In this document: piece by piece, positions 56,386 through 64,000 of the stretch
How positions within the stretch are numbered: position 1 is the stretch's first letter
Layout of the letters: the number at the start of each line of letters is the position of its first letter
Assembly (NCBI GenBank): GCA_030733815.1
Contig: JAUZQE010000006.1
Span: 1 to 64,000 of the forward strand
Length of the DNA: 64,000 bases
Direction: 5' to 3'
DNA from: Yanghanlia caeni
GTDB lineage: Bacteria > Pseudomonadota > Gammaproteobacteria > Burkholderiales > Burkholderiaceae_B
Made by a program: the position numbers and the translations under genes
Notes under the pieces: generated by a model
What the model was told of the DNA's origin: nothing
The model's database searches: none
Seen by the model: only the letters and a program-made list of their open reading frames with translations

Positions 56386-57480
56386 TCAGGGGAAAAATTT
56401 GTCGAGTTGGTAGCCATTCGCCTGCAGGCCACGCACCGCCACAGGCAGCTCCACGGTCAGTTCACGCCCTTCGGGAAACGGCCCGTCACGCAATTGTGGC
56501 GGCACCCACGTGCCGGGTGGCAGATTGCGCCGCACCACCACGGCGCCCGAGGCGTCTTTCAGGTCGAGCACCAGCGTGGGCCATTCCTGCGGGCGGTCGA
56601 AGGTATTGCGCAACGTGACCTCAAGTGTGAGGTTCGAGACGTCGTCTTGTGGCGCGGCGCTGGCGCGCAATGCCGAACGGGTAATGGCAATTGCATCGAT
56701 CTGCCGGTCGTATGCCACATAGCAGCCAAGACGTTCGCACGCCTGTTCGAGCATGGGCCTGAGCTGCGGAAAATTGTTGGCCAGTTGGGCGCGGTAGACG
56801 TAGACGCCCTGCAGCAGCAGGGTGGCCAGCCCGATGATGCAGAGAATGCCCCACACCAGCGTGAGCCAGCCGCGTCGGCGCTGCACGCCGTCGAACAGTT
56901 CGGGCCGGCCGCGGCTGCGATGCCCGGCACGCGGCTCGATGTAGAGCGCATCGTCGGAAGAAGCGTCAATCGCCCCGTCGACCGCATCGGCTTCGGAGTT
57001 GCCAATCGCGAAGCGTTCAGCATCAGGTGCCTGCACACCCGCCGCACGCTCGGGCACATACGGGCCGGAGGGCCGCCCGGTGTCGGCGGCCACGGGGATC
57101 ACGGGCGTGCGAAAGGCCGGTTCACCATCGGCCGCGGGCGCCGCCGACCCCACGGAAAACGGACGGGCGGGCGTACGGGTCTCGAGCGGCGTCTGCTCGG
57201 GTGGCGGAATATAGAACGGATCGGGCGAAGGAGGCGCAGGCGCACGGCTGCCTGCTGGCGCCACCGGAGGAGGAACCGCCGATACTGGCTTGGCTACGGA
57301 CAGATGGCGCTGCTGCGGCGGCCGCGATTCGGGCAGCCGGGATTCCGGCACGACGGCTTCATACGCATCGAAGATGTGCGCACACTGAATGCAGCGTATG
57401 TACCCTTTGCGCAGCTGCAGCTGCTCGAGGGTGACCGCAAAGGCGGTATGACAATGGGGGCAACGGGTGGTCAGTTCCAT
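56386..57480 (-). CDS. zinc-ribbon / DUF3426 membrane protein
   Basis: A 364-aa protein with an N-terminal MJ0042-type zinc ribbon (TRCPHCHTAFAV and YIRCIQCAHIFDA, two CxxC pairs within the first 40 residues). A Pro/Ala-rich linker of about 150 residues follows, then one membrane segment (LTLVWGILCIIGLATLLLQG) and a C-terminal DUF3426 domain. That domain includes LRPMLEQACERLGCYVAYD, LEVTLRNTFDRPQEWPTLVL and the ending TVELPVAVRGLQANGYQLD. The family is conserved next to prmA in Burkholderiales; its function is unknown. It lies 15 nt behind prmA. Confidence 0.88.
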   Translation of the reverse strand: MELTTRCPHCHTAFAVTLEQLQLRKGYIRCIQCAHIFDAYEAVVPESRLPESRPPQQRHLSVAKPVSAVPPPVAPAGSRAPAPPSPDPFYIPPPEQTPLETRTPARPFSVGSAAPAADGEPAFRTPVIPVAADTGRPSGPYVPERAAGVQAPDAERFAIGNSEADAVDGAIDASSDDALYIEPRAGHRSRGRPELFDGVQRRRGWLTLVWGILCIIGLATLLLQGVYVYRAQLANNFPQLRPMLEQACERLGCYVAYDRQIDAIAITRSALRASAAPQDDVSNLTLEVTLRNTFDRPQEWPTLVLDLKDASGAVVVRRNLPPGTWVPPQLRDGPFPEGRELTVELPVAVRGLQANGYQLDKFFP

Positions 57481-57495
57481 GATCGCACCCCGGCC

Positions 57496-58425
57496 TCAAT
57501 GTGCGGCGCGCCGACCATGCAGGCACACCCAGCCATCGCGCGCCTGCCACACGTTCAACTGCAGCCACGGTGCATACGCGGCGGCAACTTCCCCGGCCTG
57601 GCGCTCGAGCACACCCGAAAGCACCAGATGGCCGCCCGGCGCCACCCGGTTTGCCAGCATGGGCGCCAGCACCTTCAGCGGGTTCGACAGAATGTTGGCC
57701 ACAACCACGTCGAACTGCCCTGCCCCGAAATCGTCGGGCAGCCAAGCATGAACTTGCACTGCGTTCACCGCTGCATTGTCGCGCGTGGCCTGTACGGCCT
57801 GGGCATCAATATCGACGGCGTCGATGCGACCCGCACCCAGCATCGCGGCGGCAATCGCAAGAATGCCCGAACCGCAACCGTAGTCGAGCACGGTGGCACC
57901 CCGAGGCAGTTCGTGCGCAAGCCATTCGAGACACAAATGCGTGGTGGGGTGGCTGCCGGTACCAAAGGCAAGCCCCGGGTCAAGCTGTATGCGCACGACA
58001 CCTTCGCCGTCCCGGGCGGCATCTGCCACCGGCAGGTCGGGGTCGGCACTGTGCCAGCTGGGAATGATCCAGATGCGCTCGCCTACTTGAATGGGGCCGA
58101 ATTGCGATTGCGTGAAGCGCACCCAGTCTTCATCGGGTACCTCGCGCAGCGACCAGTCGTGCTCGGCAGGCGCATGCCCCAATTCGTGTGAAATCTGTTC
58201 GAGCACCTGCTGTGGATCGAGCCCGTCGGGCAGCAGCGCCACCACGCGGTTGTTGCGCCAGGCCTGCACGGCCGGCTCGAGGCCCGGCTCGCCGTACAGC
58301 GGCGATTCCCTGTTCGTGTCGCTGTCGGCGTCTTCCACGGAAACGGCCAGCACGCCCGCTTCCAGCAGAGCGTCGGAAAGCGACTCGGCCTGGGTTTCGG
58401 AACAGCTCAGAACCAGTTCACGCAT
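57496..58425 (-). CDS. prmA: ribosomal protein L11 methyltransferase
   Basis: Trimethylates several amino groups of ribosomal protein L11 using SAM. The 309-aa protein has an N-terminal L11-binding domain (MRELVLSCSETQAESLSDAL) and the SAM domain. FGTGSHPTTHLCLEWL and motif I VLDYGCGSGILAIAAAMLGA are present, with FDVVVANILSNPL as motif IV. The start at 58425 was chosen because GGAAGA lies 6-11 nt upstream. An in-frame ATG at 58458 would begin inside a terminator-like hairpin. It is downstream of accC. Confidence 0.95.
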   Translation of the reverse strand: MRELVLSCSETQAESLSDALLEAGVLAVSVEDADSDTNRESPLYGEPGLEPAVQAWRNNRVVALLPDGLDPQQVLEQISHELGHAPAEHDWSLREVPDEDWVRFTQSQFGPIQVGERIWIIPSWHSADPDLPVADAARDGEGVVRIQLDPGLAFGTGSHPTTHLCLEWLAHELPRGATVLDYGCGSGILAIAAAMLGAGRIDAVDIDAQAVQATRDNAAVNAVQVHAWLPDDFGAGQFDVVVANILSNPLKVLAPMLANRVAPGGHLVLSGVLERQAGEVAAAYAPWLQLNVWQARDGWVCLHGRRAAH

Positions 58426-58441
58426 ACGTTCTTCCAAGGCA

Positions 58442-58466
58442 AAGCCCGGGCTATTCACCCGGGCTT
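58442..58466 (-). terminator. terminator-like hairpin between accC and prmA
   Basis: AAGCCCGGG (58442-58450), loop CTATTCA, CCCGGGCTT (58458-58466): a 9-bp perfect stem, followed on the minus strand by TTTGCC. It lies 26 nt after the accC stop and 17 nt before the prmA start. It may end or attenuate the accBC transcript. Confidence 0.6.
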
Positions 58467-58491
58467 CTGTGCAAACCCGGCCCGCCGGGTG

Positions 58492-59838
<1,347 letters not shown>

Positions 59839-59841
59839 GGA

Positions 59842-60291
59842 TCAGCCGATGACGAACAGGGGTTGACCGTACTCGACCGGCTCGCCGTTTTCCACCAGGA
59901 TTTCCTTGATGACCCCGGCTTTGTCGGCCTCGATCTCGTTCAGCAGCTTCATGGCCTCGATGATGCACAGGGCATCGCCTTCCTTCACGCTCTGACCCAC
60001 CTCGACGAAGGGCGAGGCACCCGGGTTGGGCGCGCGGTAGAACGTGCCCACCATGGGTGCCTTCACGACGTGACCCGCCGGCGCGGGTGCGGCGGCCGCA
60101 GCAGCTGGCGCAGCGGCGGGGGCCGCAGCCGCCACCACGGGTGCAGGCTGCTCGGCCACCGGTGCGACCACCGGCGTGGTTTGCGAGAACTTGACGATTC
60201 TGACCTTGCCTTCGCCCTCGGTGATTTCGAGTTCTGCAATGCCCGATTCGGCAACCAGGTCGATGAGGGTCTTGAGTTTTCTTAGGTCCAT
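59842..60291 (-). CDS. accB: acetyl-CoA carboxylase biotin carboxyl carrier protein
   Basis: Carries the biotin that shuttles carboxyl groups between AccC and AccAD. The 149-aa protein has an N-terminal dimerisation segment ([18 protein letters not shown]) and an Ala/Pro linker of about 40 residues. The C-terminal biotinyl domain has the modified Lys in [14 protein letters not shown] and the thumb/loop region [19 protein letters not shown]. The start at 60291 with GGAAAG 6 nt upstream gives the family N-terminus, whereas 40 further upstream codons run into aroQ. It lies 79 nt behind aroQ. Confidence 0.96.
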   Translation of the reverse strand: MDLRKLKTLIDLVAESGIAELEITEGEGKVRIVKFSQTTPVVAPVAEQPAPVVAAAAPAAAPAAAAAAPAPAGHVVKAPMVGTFYRAPNPGASPFVEVGQSVKEGDALCIIEAMKLLNEIEADKAGVIKEILVENGEPVEYGQPLFVIG

Positions 60292-60370
60292 TCCAACTTT
60301 CCGTGGCATTGCCCCACCGTCGTAGCGCAGGGCCCATGCATAGTGTTTGAAAAAAGAAGACCGCTCACGC

Positions 60371-60805
60371 CTATGCGGCGAGAGCGTACTGTAAAGCGGC
60401 CTCGTAGCCAAACGCGCCCAGGCCGGCGATTACGCCCTGCGCGATATCAGACAAATACGAATGATGCCGGAACGACTCGCGCCTGTAGACATTGGACAGG
60501 TGCACTTCGACGAAGGGAATGTCGACACCGGCGAGCGCATCACGGATCGCCACGCTGGTGTGCGTGTACGCCGCCGCATTGATGATGATGTATTCGGTGC
60601 CGTCGCGGCCCGCTTCCTGAATGCGGTCGACCAGTTCGCCCTCGTGGTTGCTTTGATACGCCGTGAGCACCGCGTCATGGGCGGCGGCGAGATCGTGAAG
60701 GCGTTGATTGATATCGGCCAGGGCAAGCGTGCCGTAGACCTCGGGCTCGCGGGTGCCCAGCAGGTTCAGGTTGGGGCCGTGCAGAACCAGAATGCGCTGC
60801 GCCAT
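60371..60805 (-). CDS. aroQ: 3-dehydroquinate dehydratase, type II
   Basis: Converts 3-dehydroquinate to 3-dehydroshikimate in the aromatic amino-acid pathway. The 144-aa type II enzyme has the catalytic loop [21 protein letters not shown] with the active Tyr and Arg. [15 protein letters not shown], the His in [18 protein letters not shown], and [15 protein letters not shown] complete the site. Length and motifs are fully standard. It heads the aroQ-accB-accC-prmA block typical of proteobacteria. Confidence 0.97.
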   Translation of the reverse strand: MAQRILVLHGPNLNLLGTREPEVYGTLALADINQRLHDLAAAHDAVLTAYQSNHEGELVDRIQEAGRDGTEYIIINAAAYTHTSVAIRDALAGVDIPFVEVHLSNVYRRESFRHHSYLSDIAQGVIAGLGAFGYEAALQYALAA

Positions 60806-60877
60806 TATGGAAATTTTGTGAAGACAGACCGCCTTTTTACGCCAAAACGCCCTGTTTGTCTATTAAGTGCCCGGGTT

Positions 60878-61384
60878 TCAGCCGGCAAGCTCGGCAAGCC
60901 GCGCGTCGAGTTTTGCCGGGTCGACCTGGCCCAGAACTTCGTGGTGGATGCGCGACTGCGCATCGAAAATCACCGTGTACGGCAACCCGCCTTTCGTGTT
61001 GCCCAGCGCCTTCATTTTCTCGATTCCGCCGTGACCGGCAATGACCAGCGGATACGACACCTGCACCTTCTTCAGAAAGCGTTCGACGTTGGCCTGGGTG
61101 TCGACTGCCACACCCAGAAAGGTCATGCCTGGGTACTTGCGCGCGAGTTCGTCGAGATCGGGCATTTCCTTGATGCACGGCGCACACCAGGTGGCCCAGA
61201 AATTGACCACCAGCGGCTTGCCGGCGTAGCTGGAAAGCGCGACGAATTCGCCCTGCAGATTGGGAAAGGAATTCGCGAGGAAGGTCGCGGCGGGCCCCGA
61301 TGCCGCTGCGAAGATTGGCGCCTGCAGCAGGGCCGCGCCAACCGCCAGACCGGCACCATGGCGCAGGAAGTCTCGCCGATTCAT
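60878..61384 (-). CDS. TlpA-like periplasmic thiol:disulfide oxidoreductase
   Basis: Exported thioredoxin-fold protein of 168 aa. The N-terminus MNRRDFLRHGAGLAVGAALL has the form of a twin-arginine signal, which is unusual for this family. The active site is NFWATWCAPCIKEMPDLDEL (WCAPC) and the cis-Pro lies in NTKGGLPYTVIFD. The AhpC/TSA-Redoxin core includes YPGMTFLGVAVDTQANVERFLKKV. It probably reduces periplasmic disulfides, for example in cytochrome c maturation, but the partner is unknown. It is divergent from mpl (97 nt between starts) and follows no obvious redox operon. Confidence 0.92.
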   Translation of the reverse strand: MNRRDFLRHGAGLAVGAALLQAPIFAAASGPAATFLANSFPNLQGEFVALSSYAGKPLVVNFWATWCAPCIKEMPDLDELARKYPGMTFLGVAVDTQANVERFLKKVQVSYPLVIAGHGGIEKMKALGNTKGGLPYTVIFDAQSRIHHEVLGQVDPAKLDARLAELAG

Positions 61385-61481
61385 GATGTAAAGCCTTGAT
61401 CTGTTGTGAGATTACCGATGATGATAGCACCGCGGGCGTTCATCCGGACGCGGCCACTACAATAAGCTCCGGAGGAACACC

Positions 61482-62858
61482 ATGCACTTGCACATCATCG
61501 GCATCTGCGGCACGTTCATGGGCGGGCTTGCCCTGATCGCGCGCGCAGCGGGTCACACTGTCACGGGCTGCGACGCCGGCGTCTACCCGCCCATGAGCAC
61601 GCAACTCGAAGAACACGGCATCCGGCTCATCGAAGGCTTTGATGCCGACCAGCTCGCGCTGCAACCCGACCTTTTCGTGGTGGGCAATGTCGTGCGCCGC
61701 GGCAACCCGCTCATGGAAGCCATACTCGATGCGGGCCTGCCGTATGTGTCGGGCCCACAGTGGCTCGGCGAGTCGGTATTGCGCGGCCAGCACGTGCTGG
61801 CCGTGGCCGGCACCCACGGCAAGACCACCACCACCGCCATGCTGGCGCACGTACTTGACGCCTGCGGTCTTGCGCCCAACTTCCTCATTGGCGGCGTGGC
61901 CGAGGATTTCGGCGTGTCGGCGCGCCACGACCCGAACAGGCACCACTTCGTGATCGAGGCCGACGAATACGACACCGCCTTCTTCGACAAGCGTTCGAAG
62001 TTCGTGCATTACCGCCCGCGTACCGCCATTCTGAACAATCTGGAATTCGACCACGCCGACATTTTTGCCGACCTGGCCGCCATTGAAACCCAGTTTCATC
62101 ACCTGGTGCGCACCATTCCGGGTACGGGCCGCATCATTGTGCCCGCCGACGACGCGGCCCTGCACAGGGTGCTCGAACGGGGTTGCTGGACGCCGGTCGA
62201 AACGTTTGGCGAAGGCGGCGCCTGGCAGGCGGTGGGCGAAGCGCACGCCGGCCGCTTCGAGGTCATGCATGAAGGCCGCGCCGTCGGCACCATCGACTGG
62301 GCGCATGCCGGTGCCCACAACCAGCGCAATGCATTGGCCGCCATTGCGGCCGCCCATCACGTGGGTATTGAACCGCCGCGTGCCATCGACGCACTGAATG
62401 GCTTTCGCGGCGTGAAGCGACGCATGCAAGTGCGCGGTACGGTCAATGGCATCACGGTGTACGACGACTTTGCGCACCACCCCACCGCCATTGCCACCAC
62501 GCTCGCCGGCCTGCGCCACCAGCAACCCAAGGGGCGCATCCTCGCCGTGCTCGAGCCGCGTTCCAACACCATGAAGCTGGGCGCCGTGGCCGGCCGTCTG
62601 CCGGCAGCGCTCGAACAGGCCGATCTCATCTTCTGCTATGGCGCCACCAGCGGCCCGCATGCCTTGGGCTGGAGTCCTTCGGCCGTACTCGCGCCGCTGG
62701 GCGAACGCGCCTCATGCTGGAACGACCTCGATAAAATGGTCGACGCGGTGCAGCAGGCCGCCCGACCCGGCGACCACGTGCTGGTCATGAGCAATGGCGG
62801 CTTTGGCGGCGTTCACGACCGCCTGCTGCAGCGACTTGCCGAAAGGAGCGCTCCATGA
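61482..62858 (+). CDS. mpl: UDP-N-acetylmuramate:L-alanyl-gamma-D-glutamyl-meso-diaminopimelate ligase
   Basis: Murein-recycling ligase that joins salvaged tripeptide directly to UDP-MurNAc. The 458-aa Mur-ligase-fold protein has HIIGICGTFMGGLALIARAA at the start, where MurC has GxGGxGM. The ATP P-loop is LAVAGTHGKTTTTAMLAHVL. EADEYDTAFFDKRSKFVHY is typical of Mpl, followed by AHAGAHNQRNALAAIAAA and VYDDFAHHPTAIATTL. GGAGGAAC lies 4-11 nt before the ATG, and TACAAT (61458-61463) may be a -10 box. It is coupled to yqiA by a 4-nt overlap. With AnmK and MltD it completes recycling elements in the window. Confidence 0.96.
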   Translation: MHLHIIGICGTFMGGLALIARAAGHTVTGCDAGVYPPMSTQLEEHGIRLIEGFDADQLALQPDLFVVGNVVRRGNPLMEAILDAGLPYVSGPQWLGESVLRGQHVLAVAGTHGKTTTTAMLAHVLDACGLAPNFLIGGVAEDFGVSARHDPNRHHFVIEADEYDTAFFDKRSKFVHYRPRTAILNNLEFDHADIFADLAAIETQFHHLVRTIPGTGRIIVPADDAALHRVLERGCWTPVETFGEGGAWQAVGEAHAGRFEVMHEGRAVGTIDWAHAGAHNQRNALAAIAAAHHVGIEPPRAIDALNGFRGVKRRMQVRGTVNGITVYDDFAHHPTAIATTLAGLRHQQPKGRILAVLEPRSNTMKLGAVAGRLPAALEQADLIFCYGATSGPHALGWSPSAVLAPLGERASCWNDLDKMVDAVQQAARPGDHVLVMSNGGFGGVHDRLLQRLAERSAP

Positions 62859-63445
62859 TTCTGTACCTGCATGGCTTTCGTTCATCGCCCCAGTCGTTCA
62901 AGGCCGGTCTGCTGGCGCAGGCCGTACACGAGGCCGGGCATGGCGACGCCTGGTGCTGCCCGCAGCTGCCGCCCAGCCCGCGCCGCGCCCACGAGCTGGC
63001 CACGCGCCTGATCAACCAGCGAGTGCAACAGGGCATGAACCCGCAACGCGACCTGGTCGTGGTGGGGTCTTCACTGGGCGGGTATTACGCCACATGCCTG
63101 GCCGAAACGTGGCACTGCAGGGCGGTACTGCTGAACCCGGTGGTGCACGCCGCCCGCGACCTGGCCACGCAAGTGGGCGAACACACCATGTGGAACTCGC
63201 CGGAACGTTTCGAGTTCCTGCCTGAATACGTCGACGAACTGGCCGAGATGGCAGTGGGCCGGCCGGCCGACCCCAGCCGCTACTACCTTCTGGCCGCAAA
63301 AGGTGACGAGCTGCTCGACTGGCGCGAAATGGTCGAATGGTACGAAGGATGCGAACTGCGCCTGCTCGAAGGCAGCGACCACGGCATCTCCGACTTTCGC
63401 GACTGGCTGCCCGAAGTGCTCGAGCGCGTTTTGCCGCGCCCTTAG
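62855..63445 (+). CDS. YqiA/YcfP family alpha/beta-fold esterase
   Basis: Predicted cytoplasmic esterase of 196 aa. It begins MILYLHGFRSSPQSFKA and has the nucleophile elbow VVGSSLGGYYATCLAE (Ser about 71). The acid lies in LLAAKGDELLDWREM and the His in LLEGSDHGISDF, so the triad is complete. E. coli YqiA hydrolyses short acyl esters. The ATG overlaps the mpl stop by 4 nt (ATGA), so the two are translated together. Confidence 0.92.
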   Translation: MILYLHGFRSSPQSFKAGLLAQAVHEAGHGDAWCCPQLPPSPRRAHELATRLINQRVQQGMNPQRDLVVVGSSLGGYYATCLAETWHCRAVLLNPVVHAARDLATQVGEHTMWNSPERFEFLPEYVDELAEMAVGRPADPSRYYLLAAKGDELLDWREMVEWYEGCELRLLEGSDHGISDFRDWLPEVLERVLPRP

Positions 63446-63484
63446 AACAGCCCGCCGCTTGCGCGGGCATCACACACAGACATC

Positions 63485-64000
63485 ATGTACGTCCTCTATG
63501 AAGAAAGCGGCACATTCAAGGCCGCAAGGATTTTCTCTCGCAGCGATTCGACCATGCAGGTCGAGTCGGAATCGGGCAAACGCAGCAAGATCAAGAACAA
63601 CATCGTGCTGTTTGAGTTCGATACGCCGCAACCGGCACAGCTGCTCAAGCAGGCCGAGGAACAGGCCGCAGAAATCGAGATCGACTTTCTGTGGGAATGC
63701 GCGCCTCAGGAAGAGTTCGAGGCGGTTGATTTTGCCGAAGACTACTTCGGCCACACCCCGAGCGCGGTCGAGAAGGCCGCCCTGATCTTTGCCCTGAACA
63801 GCGCGCCGGCGTACTTCCATCGCCGCGGCAAGGGCCGCTATCGCCCGGCACCGCCCGATATCCTCAAAGCCGCGCTTGCGGCCATTGAAAAACGGCGCCT
63901 GCAGGCCGAACAGCAGCAGCGCTGGACCGACCAGCTGCTCGCGGGCGAGCTGCCCGAGGAAATCGGGCGGGTCGCCACGTCGCTGTTGACGCGCCCCGAC
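63485..64000 (+). CDS. RNase II/R family exoribonuclease, 5' part (runs off the window)
   Basis: Open frame of 172 codons from ATG 63485 to the window end without a stop. The N-terminus MYVLYEESGTFKAARIFSRS, followed by ESGKRSKIKNNIVLFEF and a helical segment (QLLKQAEEQAAEIEIDFLWE), matches the winged N-terminal region of betaproteobacterial RNB-domain ribonucleases. APAYFHRRGKGRYRPAPPDI is also a family landmark. The catalytic RNB domain would lie beyond position 64000. The product is predicted to degrade RNA 3' to 5'. It follows yqiA by 39 nt on the same strand. Confidence 0.8.
   Translation, partial: MYVLYEESGTFKAARIFSRSDSTMQVESESGKRSKIKNNIVLFEFDTPQPAQLLKQAEEQAAEIEIDFLWECAPQEEFEAVDFAEDYFGHTPSAVEKAALIFALNSAPAYFHRRGKGRYRPAPPDILKAALAAIEKRRLQAEQQQRWTDQLLAGELPEEIGRVATSLLTRPD

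Overview
The window is about 64 kb of high-GC bacterial chromosome, almost entirely protein coding, with short intergenic gaps and many 4-nt stop/start overlaps. Gene content and order point to a betaproteobacterium of the order Burkholderiales, most likely Alcaligenaceae-like (Bordetella/Achromobacter/Pusillimonas relatives). The main clues are an alanine/lysine-rich H1-like histone directly behind nrdAB, the aroQ-accB-accC-prmA-DUF3426-PfkB block, tyrS/M23 peptidase/anmK/erpA/argC/rpsI/rplM, and an orphan TRAP solute-binding protein. The assignment is by family recognition and synteny, not by a database search. There is no prophage, insertion sequence, CRISPR array or plasmid-like segment.

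Layout. 1-12.6 kb: tRNA-Val; dnaQ; a two-gene RND efflux pump; rnhA; a methyltransferase; then divergent gloB, mltD and fabI; trhO; a YdjM-like membrane protein; and a small heavy-metal-domain protein. 12.7-17.4 kb: a TerC/YjbE-type metal exporter with a structured leader, then a chemosensory cluster (REC-EAL, CheR, CheW) whose first gene is a broken CheA-Hpt/MCP chimera. 17.5-24.5 kb: accessory genes (GMC oxidoreductase, MntP, a PEP-mutase/ICL protein, an EF-hand protein, an MFS transporter, and a three-repeat probably secreted protein). 24.6-28.4 kb: tRNA-Ser, then glyA-nrdR-ribD-ribE. 28.5-40.4 kb: housekeeping genes (ybhB, tyrS, M23 peptidase, anmK, erpA, argC, rpsI, rplM, TRAP receptor, pmbA, darP, esterase). 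40.4-54.1 kb: a PatZ-like acetyltransferase, gltX, a lipoprotein, an Lrp regulator divergent from a 1155-aa indolepyruvate oxidoreductase, nrdAB under an NrdR-type promoter, and the H1-like histone. 54.3-64 kb: yggT, a SlyB-like lipoprotein, the PfkB kinase to aroQ block, a TlpA-like thioredoxin, mpl, yqiA, and the start of an RNase II-type gene that runs off the end.

Functional links. NrdR (27.1 kb) probably acts on the two NrdR-box-like sites over the nrdA promoter at 49.04-49.09 kb. The Lrp-family regulator probably controls the adjacent aromatic 2-keto-acid oxidoreductase through a 16-bp inverted repeat. TerC and MntP are two predicted manganese exporters about 6 kb apart. accBC, fabI and the envelope enzymes (MltD, M23 peptidase, AnmK, Mpl) serve lipid synthesis and murein turnover.

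The least ordinary parts are the decayed chemosensory/c-di-GMP cluster, the terC leader with mutually exclusive hairpins, a metal-domain protein missing half its CxxC motif, two orphan proteins that look like type I secretion substrates, and a terminator hairpin placed between a TATAAT box and tRNA-Ser. I did not find a clearly new multi-gene system.
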